Source of the DNA: Leptidea sinapis
Taxonomy: Eukaryota > Arthropoda > Insecta > Lepidoptera > Pieridae
NCBI RefSeq assembly: GCF_905404315.1
Contig: NC_066269.1
Location: forward strand, 15,444,501-15,508,500
Length of the DNA stretch: 64,000 bases
Direction: 5' to 3'
The notes beneath the pieces are model-generated. The model searched no databases. It saw only the letters and a program-made list of their open reading frames with translations, and was not told the DNA's origin. Made by a program: the position numbers and the translations under genes. Within the stretch, counting starts at the first letter, position 1. Every line of letters starts with the position of its first letter. This document shows, piece by piece, positions 1 through 11,121 of this stretch.

Positions 1-80
1 CACCGCATTTATTCATCCGCCCAATTCCACCAACGTACGACACGCCACAAACTTTAATATAATCCCCAGTATCTGGATGT
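1..80 (+). repeat. LINE-B 3' coding remnant
   Basis: Decayed copy of the stretch at about 50900-50970 of the long LINE-B element, sharing the motif cgacacgccacaaa and the later atctggatg. It probably continues to the left of the window. No open frame survives. Confidence 0.6.
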
Positions 81-431
81 AAAGCAAAAATAAAGTAAAG
101 TAAAAGGTGGGTGAATAGGCTATAAAAAAGTTTTTTTTTTAATTTCTGTTGTTTTATTAGAAAGGTTGAATTTTGTCATTTAAGAATTGAACACAATATG
201 ATTCATATGACCACCTCGACTGGCTTAGCAGTACCATCTGATCAACGCAATTTTTCAGTACATTCGATTCGACGATTTCACGTTTCAGCGCTTCAATTAT
301 CTCTGGATGGTTTACGTGATATTAATCGTTAATGATTCCGCACATAAAATAATCCAAAGGGCTCAAATCACAGCACCAAGCTCCTATTCAAAATAGGATA
401 ATATAATATAATAATAATACTCACTCACTCT

Positions 432-586
432 TACACAAAATATTATCTTGCCCCAAACTAGGCATAGCCTGTACTATGGGTGCAAGACAACGATATATTT
501 AATACAATTTACTTACATAAACATACATAAATCCATATAAACATCCATAACTCGCAAAAAACAATCATATTCATCATATCAATGAT
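432..586 (-). repeat. SINE-1 body, tRNA head missing
   Basis: Matches the body and 3' end of the tRNA-headed SINE at 19823-20113: the attatcttgccccaaact end, the catagcctgta segment and the acttacataaacatacat segment occur in the same order. The homology stops where the tRNA-like head should begin. The next 840 bases, to 1423, are AT-rich and show no other feature. Confidence 0.7.
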
Positions 587-1423
587 TTTAATAAATAAAT
601 ATAATATAAATTAATGAATTTATTATATCATATTAATATCACTTATTGAAAGTTACAAACTACCCATTCGAAAAAGTAAAGTAAGTTTTTAATATTTCCC
701 AATTTTGTTCATAGTGTCCTATTTTACAAATATCAAACATAAAACTAAAATAGATATTTTATTTGAACGATTCATAGATGGAGTAATAATCCATGGTAGG
801 TACATGAATTATTACTGGAAAAACATCAAACATGATTGATGAAAACTCGTAACAGATGTCTCAATATATCTTGATTTTATAGCATTTTGATAAATCACCG
901 AGCGATATATGCTTCAAAATGGAGAACTAAAAACGAACCCAGAGTATAAAGTGTTATCAATATCCTATTCCTAAAAAAAAGAGATTGTCCACTGTTTTAT
1001 AACTCATTTGTTTTTCTTAAAAATATTAATCAGTATTTGTTGAATACTTCAAACACCAGGCGTTTTATTTTACAAAATAATTAAGCAGCTCGCTTTACTT
1101 ATCTGACAAAATGTTTTGTTATATTCTGTTTTACTTTGAACCTTTTTGTACCCATGGGACTGAATCTTGTAGAAATACTGGATCTTAAGATACGAATAAC
1201 ATGTTTTGTTCGGCAATTTAATGTTAAAATTCGGAGGAAATGTTATTTTCTTAGCATTCATTTTATATTTCTGTGAGTTTCTTAGTTATAGTGCGATTAT
1301 AGTAACATGAAGCAATCGATTCAAATAAACGTTCTGTACCATTTACCCATATAATTAAAATTGATAAGTCTGTTCGTAATATTAATATTTTTTTTATTAA
1401 ATCCACATTAAGAAAATTTACAA

Positions 1424-1624
1424 ATGCTAATACTAAAAATGTATTTTAATATTATTTGCCTGTCTGCAGGTTTGTTTTGGTTAATATTTGTAATGGTTGC
1501 ACTAATATTATCGTATGTAGCTATTCCACGTTATACGGAGGAATGTGGGCTACCCTTATTTTTAGTATATAGTTTATTAGAAAATAAAATAGAGTTCCTC
1601 GCGTTAAAACCTATAAAATTGTAA
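1424..1624 (+). CDS. Short membrane-type ORF, unrecognised
   Basis: Open frame of 66 residues. Residues about 10-33 are strongly hydrophobic and would form one membrane helix, followed by a polar tail with two Cys/Glu-rich positions. Near the start lies a good splice-acceptor-like string, tttgcctgtctgcag, ending at about 1469, so the frame could instead be an internal or last exon from that point (about 50 residues before the stop). I recognise no family. In DNA this AT-rich, hydrophobic frames arise easily by chance, so it is listed only as a candidate. Confidence 0.15.
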   Translation: MLILKMYFNIICLSAGLFWLIFVMVALILSYVAIPRYTEECGLPLFLVYSLLENKIEFLALKPIKL

Positions 1625-2105
1625 TCAAAATCCGGTTCAAATGTCATATTGGTCAAGGTCGCTTACGGCTGGTGATCCGAAATAGGCCTCCAAACTATCT
1701 AATGTGACAGTTTTTAATTCTCTTACATAATATGTGACTGGTTAAAGCATCAATTCGTTTTTGAGATAATTTATACGTCTTATTAGACATATAACTCTAT
1801 CTACGTATTCGTAGATAGAGTCTCTTGCTGCTAGACAACCGATATTTCGGGACCAATTGTGGCGTCTTGTATTTTACTGCAAATGTGAAACGTCTGTTAG
1901 AGATGTGTTTAAATGTTCTGTATAATAAGGTGTGTTCATTTTGTATATAATTTCATCACACATAACAGTTCTGTAATAATAATTATATCATATTTATTTG
2001 CAAAAAACATAGTATACAATGGTGTTAAAATATTATAATAATGAGCTTATATGTTTTGCTGGCGCTATTCCTAGCATGCGAATATTTAACTTTATACAAT
2101 TAATA

Positions 2106-2372
2106 TCAGAATTTCTTATCCATGAGTTCCTTAATACTATAAAAATTATAATCATTTAGCCAAATATATAGCTTATTCTTAAATAATCTAGAATTTAAAT
2201 TTTTAATGCTACTCGGTAACATATTATAAACACGAACACAATTACAAAAACAACTTTTATTATATTCAGTAATTTTGGGAACATCATGCAGAACGAGTCT
2301 TTGTGGATCACGTGGGTTCCGCGGATTTAGTTCATTTGCTGATTTAAACATACGAAAGCTAATGATAAGCAT
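2106..2372 (-). pseudogene. LINE-E reverse transcriptase C-terminal fragment
   Basis: An 88-residue minus-strand frame has the composition of the extreme C terminus of jockey/CR1-type LINE polyproteins: an Arg/Asn/His-rich segment, then RVYNMLPSSIKNLN, then a short amphipathic end resembling LFKNKLYIWLND. In these elements this region follows the RT and thumb domains and has no known enzymatic role. No RT core is present upstream, so this is a 5'-truncated copy. The family differs from LINE-A, B and C in the window. Confidence 0.6.
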
Positions 2373-3564
2373 TCCTGTAAGTGTCCGTATGTTTGTCCCG
2401 GCTCATCTCCAAAATCGTTGGTCTGATTTTTACAAAAAAATCACATAACACAAATCATTCTCAGATTTTTTGGGGCTTGGAGCTTCTCATATACCTCATT
2501 TGATAATAATTGATATAACATATAAATATATAAAAGATAAAACGATAAAGAAATAGGTTATTCCGAATACTTGCTAATGTGAATACATTCGTCTAGAGAA
2601 TTCTTGATAATTCATGGCTTGGTTTTGAATAAGGTCTGCAAACTATCCTTCTTGCCAAATTGTAATAACATTAGCCTGTTCTTGTATCCCTTTCTTATCT
2701 GTGAAACTAAACGCTCGCTTTGGCACTTTGAAGTAGAACAAGATTAATTACGTCAAGTATCTAAGTATTGGTTGAAACTGGAATTAAGAATTAGATGTGA
2801 CCAAATTTGTTTGGATTAAGTGTACTTACTATTTTATTGCACATTTCAAATTCAATAGATAAATTTCTATAATACTGTTTTTGAAAGAGACAATTAAAAA
2901 TATATATATACAGTATATATAATTGTTAATCAAAAACATTTAAATATACATAGTAGAACTGTAGTTTATAATCACAGAATAGCAGCTTTTTACTAAACGT
3001 AATTAATGTGGTATTTACACCAGCAAGCAGATTGTGTACATCTGCCCGTCTGTTTGGACCTGCCCATACTTTCACAGGCTAGGTCACGTTTTGAAATTAA
3101 CGTAAGTTTAGCTGAGCGTTGCGCTAGCGTAAAAAATAATCCATGAAATTGTGAATAAAAATCAATAGAAAGTTCTAAGTTGAAGAAAAATCGGGTTGTA
3201 TCTATTAAAAAAAAAGAATTATCTAAATCAGTTCAGTCGACAGTTTTGAGGTAACAAAAACACACCGACGAATTGAGAACCTCATCCTTTTTTGAATTCG
3301 GTTAGAAAGGAATATCTCCGATGTCTAAAAGAAATGCTATGTTATATAGAAAACAATTGTTTTAAAAACTTCTATTACAAATCTGTGTTTTTCTGTTGCA
3401 CTAAGTTAAACAATCTTTAGACATCGCTTATATTTAAACACGAGTCGAAGGTTGTCCAAGGCGTGTCTAATGCATAGATCATATTCATATGGACGATTTA
3501 GTATTATTTGATGACAGATAGATGACAACTGCCAAAAATTGCGTTCCGTTCTTTAATTGTTCCT
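2373..3564. other. AT-rich spacer with a shared repeat scrap
   Basis: No gene seen. A short palindromic AT run (tatatatatacagtatatata) lies at about 2900. Bases about 3255-3300 share the string attgagaacctc followed by a T-rich stretch and a cggtta end with 39565-39606, so both are ends of the same unidentified repeat. Confidence 0.4.
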
Positions 3565-3889
3565 GGAGCCCTATTACCAAAATCGAAATACGAAGTTTCG
3601 GTTGACGGATCGTATATTTTCGTATTACGAAAGTATTTCGAATCCGAATATCGATACGAAGTTTGCGATTAGTCATTTCGTCTTTCGTTTACCTAATTCC
3701 CAAATTCACTTGACATTATTATGATCGTAACTACAACTGCGCTTTATATGGTTATGTCTATGGTTTCGATGCGAAATCCGTCCGCACTATTCGGATCCGA
3801 AGTACTTTGGTAATAGGATTTAATTCGAAGTTCGTCGTTGTTTCGTTTCGGACCGATACTTCGGCTTTCGATTTTGGTAATAGACCTCC
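3565..3889 (+). mobile_element. Family H MITE, short Harbinger-like TIR element
   Basis: A 325 bp element with inverted termini: the left end ggagccctattaccaaaatc mirrors the right end, which reads gattttggtaatagacctcc. The inverted repeat runs about 30 bp with a few differences. It has no coding capacity. Both ends match the longer element at 4184-5785, so it is best read as an internally deleted, non-autonomous derivative. The GG(N)CCTATTAC type of terminus resembles PIF/Harbinger ends, but I could not resolve a 3 bp target duplication, so the superfamily is an inference. Confidence 0.75.
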
Positions 3890-4183
3890 TGTATACTTCA
3901 GTTTATGTTGTGTTTAACGACGTTTTAGTAAAACACAAGCTAAACTCTGTTTTGTAATAGAAGAAGATGAACTCCATTTTACACGTCGTTATTGTTAGGT
4001 CACTGACGTTGTTATAGTTACTGTCTAACAAAATACGTGTCTTAGCCATGTTTAAATTATTTTTATGTAATAACCTCGAATTGTGTTGTAAGACATTTCT
4101 ATTCAACGTTAATGATTCTTTGCTACCAGGTTGCACTATTCCCAACCTGCGGGGATTGTAATAAATAACATAACAGTAAGTCT

Positions 4184-5785
4184 GGAGCCCTATTACGAAA
4201 CTCGAAATACGAAGTTTCGGTTGACGGATCGTACATTTTTCTATTACGAAAGTGTTTCGAATCCGAAGATCGAAACGAAGTTCGAGATTAGACATTTTGT
4301 CTTTCGTTTACCTTATTCCCAAATTCACTCGACACTTACGTTTTCGTTGTTTGACATTTTTATGGTCGTAACAACAACGTCACTTTTAACGACAGACTTA
4401 TATGTTTCGTTTTAGATAAAACATATTTATTTTATTATAAAATGGCACGTTTTTTAATGTACGAAGAGATCTTCTTGTACGAAGAAAACCTTGAAAGAGC
4501 AAGAGAGCGACGTCGACTCCGGCAATATTTATTAAATAAACAAATTCCCGATGGTTGATTCCCTAATTTGTTATGAATTATCGCCATAATCATACTTTAT
4601 TTGAAAAACTTTGTGAAGAGATTATACTAATAAAGCCACTATAAAAATACGAGAGGGATTGATCCCTCTATCAAATAATAAATAAGTTTTATTAGTTATA
4701 AAGGAGCTCCATTACAAGCCAGGAATGGTCGCAAAGATCACAAATCACAGTCGCATGTTGTGTTTTACATAACATGTGTGTTCAGTCGGGGAAGATGAAA
4801 TGCAAAGCAGGATGAACCAATATGTTACTGGACCACCACGCACACGAAATGAGGTAATACAATAATTACTCAACAGAAATTTAAGAATAATAATCTACTA
4901 GATATAACTATTATTGCAATCTGCCTGTAAGTGATAAAATAAAAAGATAAGATGAAGACTAGTCTGTTCAATATTCAACAAATTATATTCTAATAAATCA
5001 TAAAAATTTGTGTATAGTCGTGTAAACACAAAAAAATATTATTTCTTTTAATGCAGATAAAGAGAGAGGTTTTTGTACATATAAATAAAAAAAGGGATTA
5101 AATTTATCATATATTATATTTTTAAAATTATTATTTAGTTCTTTTACTTTCGCCCAGGATGCCTTCTAAATTTTTCTGAAATCTATAAGTAAGTATTTCT
5201 TGTTTTATATTAATAATTAAATATTACTATACTAATTAATATTGTAAATTGTTTTTTTTTGTGTGAGTGTTTTTTTTATTGCTAATAAAGTGTTTCTATT
5301 CTATTCTAAATAATACTTACTCGCATATAACTTTCACTTTACTTCTGAAAAAATTTAAACTAAAAAACCGCGAAAGTATGTTAAACTACCAGAGACTAAA
5401 TAAATATATAATGCAGTAGATGACATGATACGGCAAATTTAATTAAACTAATAAAGCATATTTTCTTGCAGTAAAATAGGATTATTTTTTAAATAGATAA
5501 CTTAAACGGAATATAAAGCAATTCCATTATTTAAATACATGTTAACATAACGAAAAACTTATTTTTAAATTTCTAATTTTTTATCGGTTTTGGCACGATT
5601 TACCGGTAATATAAGTATGTACATTCATATCATCTTTGTACAATTTTTTTATGTCTATAGTTCCGAAACGAATTACGTCCGCACTATACGGATCCGAAGT
5701 ACTTTGGTAATAGGATTTAAATCGAAGTTCGTCGTTCTTTCGTTTCGGACCGAAACTACGTATTTCGGTTTTCGTAATAGGTGCC
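4184..5785 (+). mobile_element. Family H, 1.6 kb Harbinger-like element
   Basis: The left terminus (ggagccctattacgaaac at 4184) and right terminus (gttttcgtaataggtgcc ending about 5785) are the inverted ends of the 325 bp MITE. Its first 150 bp match the left half and its last 130 bp the right half of that MITE, while about 1.2 kb of AT-rich internal sequence is unique. The interior holds a short coding remnant at 4442-4558. Its right end abuts, and shares about six bases with, another copy in the opposite orientation at 5780. Confidence 0.7.
4442..4558 (+). pseudogene. Probable Harbinger transposase N-terminal remnant
   Basis: A 38-residue frame from ATG 4442 to TGA 4556. It begins MARFLMYEEI, then has an acidic YEEN segment and an Arg-rich ERARERRRLRQ segment. 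Insect PIF/Harbinger (HARBI1-like, DDE_Tnp_4) transposases typically start with a short acidic/hydrophobic segment followed by such an arginine cluster. The catalytic DDE part is not visible: the sequence to 5650 is AT-rich with no long frame, so the gene is a stub. The link to Harbinger combines this N terminus with the terminal repeats and is not proven by either alone. Confidence 0.4.
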
Positions 5786-6115
5786 CTGTTACCAAAATCT
5801 AAAGCCGAAGTTTATATCCGAAACGAAAGAATGACGAACTTCAAATTAAATCCTATTACCAAAGTACTTCGCATCCGAATAGTGTGGATGGATTTTGTTT
5901 CCGAACCATAGACAACCAAAAAAAGTAAAGTTACGATCATAATAATGTCAAACTATGAAAATGTAAATGTCACGTGAATATGGAATAAGGTAAATGAAAG
6001 ACAAAATGTCTAATCACGAACTTCGTATCGATATTCGGATCCGAATCATTTTCGTAATAGTAAAATGTACGATCCGTCAACCGAAACTTCGTATTTTGAT
6101 TTTAGTAATAGGGCA
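5780..6115 (-). mobile_element. Family H MITE, reverse-oriented copy
   Basis: Full-length short copy of family H in inverse orientation to that at 3565. It starts ggtgccctgttaccaaaatc and ends ttttagtaatagggcag. Internal strings such as acttcgcatccgaatag are the reverse complement of those at 3790-3800. It sits directly against the right end of the 1.6 kb copy. Confidence 0.75.
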
Positions 6116-6186
6116 GTACACGTGCCGACGCGACGCTCTGTAGAACATAACAATTAATATAGTATAGCTGTCAATGTGGCGAGCTC

Positions 6187-6331
6187 TTACAGCATCGTTG
6201 TTGTTGGTCTTCGCACGGTTTGTTCTATTACTTTTGCTCCTTGTATCTGTCGGGCTTCCGTCGTTCCAGAGATCCTTAGGTACAGCGCAGATATGAATCG
6301 CTCTAGGTGTTCATTTAACCTTAGCAGTTTC
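6187..6331 (-). CDS. Candidate terminal exon of an unrecognised gene
   Basis: Reading the minus strand, a pyrimidine-poor but valid acceptor ttgttacag (AG at 6333-6332) is followed by one split-codon base and then 47 open codons to TAA at 6189-6187. The peptide begins KLLRLNEHLERF, contains ISGTTEARQIQGAKVIEQ and ends TTTML. Its base composition is much richer in GC than the flanks, and its amino-acid mix looks like a soluble helical protein, unlike any transposon protein I know. I do not recognise the family. There is no methionine start, as expected for a last exon, and no convincing upstream exon was found on the minus strand before other repeats begin. Intron phase would be 2. It lies directly beside a family H MITE. 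Confidence 0.4.
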
Positions 6332-6524
6332 CTGTAACAAATTAATATATTTTATTTATAATTTGATTTCAAATCACTTATGAAAAGTCAGAATCTGCAA
6401 CCCATGGTTAGAAGAAGAGAAATGCTTAAGCCTTTACTTGAATTACGAGTAAAACAGTTATTTTATATTAAATAATTTTAAAGTTTATGCAATATAAAAT
6501 AGTTATAGGTAGTTTCATCTACAG

Positions 6525-6605
6525 GATGTACTTTACACTTGATAACCTGCGCAACCCCAATATTTGCATATTAGGAAATTGACTTGAGATGTCGCTCTTG
6601 ATAAC
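6525..6605 (-). repeat. Copy of the tRNA-associated repeat at 42 kb
   Basis: Reverse complement of bases about 42058-42125: both contain aagtcaatttcct followed by atatgcaaatattggggttg. Here the strand continues into ctgtagat without reaching the tRNA-like part. Confidence 0.65.
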
Positions 6606-7704
6606 CATTACTGTTTTTAAATGCTTCTAAAAAATCTATATTTATCGTAAGCTCCAAAAATATCCTTACTATAATATTTGGAATTATTGATTGATTAGTA
6701 TGTTATGTGCAAGCAATTTTCAATATTGCGCGCAGGGATGTATTTTGCAAAGATTAATGGTCTTATTCATAATGACTTATCGGAGGCGTTCAACATTCAT
6801 ATATGCTTATGTTAAAAACGGGAAGACCCTTATTATCTCTCCGATAAAGATAATTTGACTTATAGAAGCCTTATTATAAACCTTTTTAATTTTAAGCTAA
6901 TATTGGTCGGCTGATTCTTAGTTACATTAAATGTTCTAGGACAGTCAGTTTATAATATTAAGCTGGGTTACATATATATCACATAAGGTTTAACGACCAC
7001 CTAATACTACTAAATCAAATCGATTTATTTGATTGTTTAATGAAATTTGATAAATAAGAACAAATCAACTTCAATTAATTTGATACCTCGATCAAGTTTT
7101 TGGCTAAAAAATTTTGTCAAATTTCTAACAAACAAACAAATATATTCTGCATTTAATACAAAAAATCTCAATTTTAGTTCTAATTTAAAACTAATAATAT
7201 ATTATGTTTTATTTGCTTTGGGTGGTCACTTGTGAAAAAGTCACGACTGAATGTTTTATAAAAGATATTGTATTCGGTGATATGCGAAATATACATAGTC
7301 TACTCAATATATTTGACTACAGAATACTCTCCCTTTCTATCCAGTTTCTACTGGGATTGTGCATTTAAAAAAGCTGACTTTGGGTCATACCTTTGAATAT
7401 TGAGTTTGTATTACTCTGAGAAATTTAGGTAATATTGATCCTTAGCACATTTAAAGAAATTCTCGTATATGTCCTTTTATCTTATGCATGAGCCAAAATA
7501 GTGCTATTTCAGAAAAATAATTCAATCAATGCGGGTAAAAGCAAGGTACCAGCTGATGCAATCCAAACATAATTGGAAACTCTATGATTTTTTTCTCTGA
7601 AATCACTGAAATTTGTCCATCAAGTTACTATCATGCAGATAGATAATATAACAGACATCGGTTTTGTTTCATAGGATATTATACAATTTCAGTATATTTT
7701 TTTA
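6606..7704. other. AT-rich spacer
   Basis: No gene, RNA or recognised repeat seen. The short frame at 7047-7235 is Asn/Lys/Leu-rich and looks like chance. Confidence 0.4.
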
Positions 7705-8067
7705 ATAGTTATAAGGGACGAGATGAGCAGAACATTCAGCTGATGGTAATTGATTCTTGAATAATCCAAAAATTCTGAGCGGCACTACAATTGCGCTCAT
7801 TTCCTTGAGACACAAGATGTTAAGTCTCGTTTGCCCAGTAATTTCATTAGCTATGGCGCACTTCAGACCGAAACTGAATAATGTTTACACATTATTGCTT
7901 CACGGCAGAAATAGGCGCCGTTGTGGTACCCATAATCTAGCCGGCATCCTGTGCAAGAGAGCCTCCCACTGGTAAATGATCACCGCCGCCCACATTCTCT
8001 TGCAGCACCAGAAGGATCACAGAAGCGTTGCCGGCCTTTAATGAAGGTGTACTCATTTTTCTTCTCA
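7705..8067 (-). repeat. Repeat A fused to a LINE-B end
   Basis: Bases 7705-7976 are repeat A in reverse (ataagggacgagatgagcag at the left, gcctcccactgg at the right). Bases 7977-8067 are LINE-B 3' coding/UTR sequence in the same orientation (atgatcaccgccgcccac, then aaggtgtactc). Read on the minus strand, LINE-B sequence runs straight into repeat A without a poly(A) between them. This suggests repeat A is the 3' untranslated tail of a LINE related to LINE-B. Confidence 0.7.
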
Positions 8068-8602
8068 TTTATAAATTCGCGAAATCCTTTTGTTATAAAT
8101 TCTCCAAAGGAATACTTTTAGATGGTTATCTCGAAGCTTCACTTGTACGTGATATGACATACAATTTCTTCAAATTATTGAGTGGACTGAAACTGAGAAC
8201 AGCAGACCTTTGTTACATATTCTGGTGGAGAGACGCAATGTAATGTAATATATTATGTTATATAACATGCACAAGATAATGGCAGAACGGTTTGCTTGTA
8301 TTCAAATTACAGCTTACATAGTAGTTTTGTATATTTGTGACTACTTCAACTACTACTGTGGATTGATTTAAAATAAAATAACTCAGTAGGATATCAATTA
8401 ATTAGGCGATAGGAAGAGGTAGGCGAGAGGTAGTAACTAGATATGTATTTGAACAAGACTATTATTAGTTATTAATACATGTATGTTATTTATATTACAT
8501 GTATCGTATCTGTTTTTATTACCCTTTGAGAAAAATTGTAAAATATCAGAAACAATGATGTAAAGCAAAATTATGTTAAAAAAAGTTTATTCAGTATCTT
8601 GT

Positions 8603-9165
8603 ACTTGACGACCCATATAGCCCAATGATCAATGAAGGTTCGGTCAGGTTCGAATCCCGGTAGGTGCAAACATTTAAATGATTTTTATGGATATTTGTTG
8701 CCAAGTCATAGATGTTTATTCGATTTTATGTTTGTTTAAGCAAGTGTAATGAATAAATATTTCTATCGTTATCATACACACTCTTACCAGTGGGAGGCTC
8801 CTTTGCACAGGATGCCGGTTAGATTATGGGTAACTGGTAGATAACCACAACGGCGCCTTTTTCTCCCGTGAAGCAGTAATATGTGAGCATTACTGTAATT
8901 CGGTCTGAAGGACACTGTAGCTATTGAAATTACTGGGCAAAAGACTTAAGATCTTATGTCTCAACCGCTCCTGACGAGCGCAGTTGTGGTGCCACTCAGA
9001 ATTTTTGGATGTTTCAAGAATCCGGAGCGGCACTGCTTTGTAATGCGCAAGGCGTTACAACTACCATCAGCTGAACGTCCTCGTCATGTCCCTTATTGTC
9101 ATAAAAAAAATGCACCCAAAGTACAGGCCTTATCTAGTTTGAGGCAAAATAATTTGTGTAAAGGC
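8603..9165 (+). repeat. SINE-1, tRNA-headed, split by repeat A
   Basis: Bases 8603-8783 hold a decayed tRNA-like head with a clear B box (ggttcgaatccc, about 8650) and the SINE body. Bases 9111-9165 hold the 3' end (tgcacccaaagtacaggcc, then caaaataatttgtgtaaa). The intact order is seen in the copy at 19823-20113. The interval between the halves is a full repeat A (8784-9110). Confidence 0.7.
8784..9110 (+). repeat. Repeat A, poly(A)-ended retroposon
   Basis: Full-length copy of about 325 bp starting ccagtgggaggctcc and ending cccttattgtcataaaaaaa. It has no usable frame. It lies inside SINE-1. The terminal A run fits LINE-mediated retroposition. Confidence 0.75.
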
Positions 9166-9867
9166 GATATATATTGATGTTATATTATTATAAGTATTTC
9201 CTCAGGCTCCATGCAATTTCTTATAAAACAGATAAGGTAATTGATTACACAAAGTGGCTATACGTGGCAAGAAATATCTTACACAATGCGCGGTTGTGGA
9301 ATACCAGACGTCAACTTGATGCTGGTGGTATTTTGCAGTTTGACGTAATATTCGGTGACGGGACTGCGTCACAAATTTACACAACATAAACTGCATCCAT
9401 AATTATTTCAGTAACAGTTTATCTCTCGCTAGCGCTCGCTGTTGCGATTGAAAAAGAGCCGTTTGCCCATTTTAAAATTATGCGTGAGTTTTTTCGTAAA
9501 TTGTTGTTTGAGTGCGAAAAGTTTAATTGTCGCACGCAAATTATACTTGGCATATGCATATTTAGATAAAATTGCTAAATTAAAAATAAAACACAATAGA
9601 AATATCAAAACTGAATTGAGGTTAACGCGTCTGACAGGTAAATTTAATAAATAAAATTATAATTTTAATTACAAAAGTTTAAAAACGAATATGGAGACGG
9701 AAATAATACATAAATCGTAGCATTTGTAATACAAAATAGTATGCAAGTCGTGCGACAAGTTGTCGAATGCCCAAGAAAGCGAAGTTGGACGGTCATTCGC
9801 TTGAGTTGCACAATATACTATTATCAAACTGTTTGTACAAGTCGAGCAAAATAGATTTATACTTTGG

Positions 9868-10256
9868 GGTTGCAAGATAATGTGGGCGGCGGTGATCACT
9901 TAACACCAGGTGACCAGTGCGCTCATTTGTCCTCCCTTTCCATAAAAAAAATTAAAATTTCAAAACGATAATTTTGATGTGGTTGCCTCATATTTCAGCA
10001 ATTATACCTATTATTTTACGCTTAGAAAGTAAACTGAATAGATTCCGAAGCGGAAGCGAATAACCGTTAATGCATCTAGGAGAATATTTTATAAAATATT
10101 AATATATATGTACGACTCGGAAAAACCTATTTACATTATTATGTAGGTAGGTATTATAATATTTAGTTATTGCTATGTATTTATATAAATAGCTCTTGAT
10201 AAAATATTATTTCCAACGCAATACTTCCGCAGTGAGCTCTTTCATCAGTAAACGAA
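9868..10256 (+). repeat. Duplicated block 1, with LINE-B poly(A) end
   Basis: Starts with the LINE-B 3' end (gtgggcggcggtgatcac, then tcctccctttccataaaaaa) and continues through about 305 bp of AT-rich sequence to atcagtaaacg. The whole 390 bp recurs at 14629-15016 with few differences, including the non-LINE flank. That indicates duplication of a locus already carrying the insertion. Confidence 0.75.
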
Positions 10257-10916
10257 AACACTGACAAGAGGTCAAAATTCAGAAAACAAGCTTCAAATCA
10301 CGTGAAAATTACAGGCAGCATCCAATTCGGAAATGGAAAATCTCTTTGAAAACAACTGGATTACGTCATTCCCTTTTCAGCTGCAGCCCGTTGGAGCTAT
10401 TTTAAATCCTTTTTAATTCTATATTGAAAGTACACACATTTTATCTTATAAAATTTTTGCTTTGTTGTACTTTTTGTTGAGATTAACAAAATTACACTCT
10501 TATATTTTTTTAGTAAAGTATCATGTTGTTATGACATCCTGATATTTAAAAATAAAATAAATATAATGGTAGGGGCAATAAAGCCTATATGTTTCTAGAA
10601 TATTGTGGTTAAAAAAAATTTAAATATTTATTCAAAAATGTTCATAAAAACAGTTTTGAATAGATAATTATTTTTATTACAATAGAAAAATTCCTTCATA
10701 TTCACTAGCATTGTTTTTGATTTAATATATTTAAATATTCTAGTATAAAACACAATTCTGATCAAGCCTTTCATTGCATTTATAGTTCCGTTCATTCATC
10801 GATGCCTCATAGCTGTAGTGAACATTGATCTATTGATAGTTTTGTATTGTGTTTACATTAACGATCATTTATTCCAGCACACACGGTAATATGTTTGATA
10901 CTTGAGAGCTGGATAG

Positions 10917-10950
10917 ATAAAAGGCTCTTTACGTTTGAGTTCAGTATTTA
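10917..10950 (+). promoter_or_regulatory. Candidate core promoter, TATA-like box plus initiator
   Basis: ATAAAAGG at 10917-10924 precedes TCAGTA (initiator, presumed +1 at A10943) by about 25 bp. The insect initiator consensus is TCAKTY, so this matches well; the TATA spacing is slightly short of the usual 30. An ATG with signal-peptide coding potential follows 32 bp downstream. A ggatagata GATA-type motif lies directly upstream. Confidence 0.35.
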
Positions 10951-10974
10951 ATAGTTATTACATTACAATAACAG

Positions 10975-11121
10975 ATGATAACATTTTCTTACTTCACACT
11001 TTTCATAGTGTTTTTCAGCCATCATAATTTAGGTTTGAACTTATCTTATTTTTTTAAAGATACGTCTTTAAGTAACGAAAAAGTAAAAAAGCGGCCAAGT
11101 GCAATTCAGACTTGCCCATGA
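10975..11121 (+). CDS. Candidate signal-peptide first exon, truncated
   Basis: ATG at 10975 lies 32 bp after a good initiator. The 48-residue frame opens MITFSYFTLFIVFF, a typical secretory signal core, then SHHNLGLNLSYFF. A possible splice donor (AG|GTTTGA) sits at 11032/11033. If unspliced, the frame runs into the repeat that begins at about 11085 and stops at 11119-11121, so its last ten or so codons are repeat-derived. Secreted insect proteins often have short first exons of this layout. No downstream exon was identified, and the gene, if real, may be broken by the repeat. Family unknown. Confidence 0.3.
   Translation: MITFSYFTLFIVFFSHHNLGLNLSYFFKDTSLSNEKVKKRPSAIQTCP

Noticed and set aside
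3903..4295. Minus-strand frame of 130 residues
   Set aside because: Its last part overlaps the family H terminal repeat, and other H copies give similar spurious frames (3485-3676).
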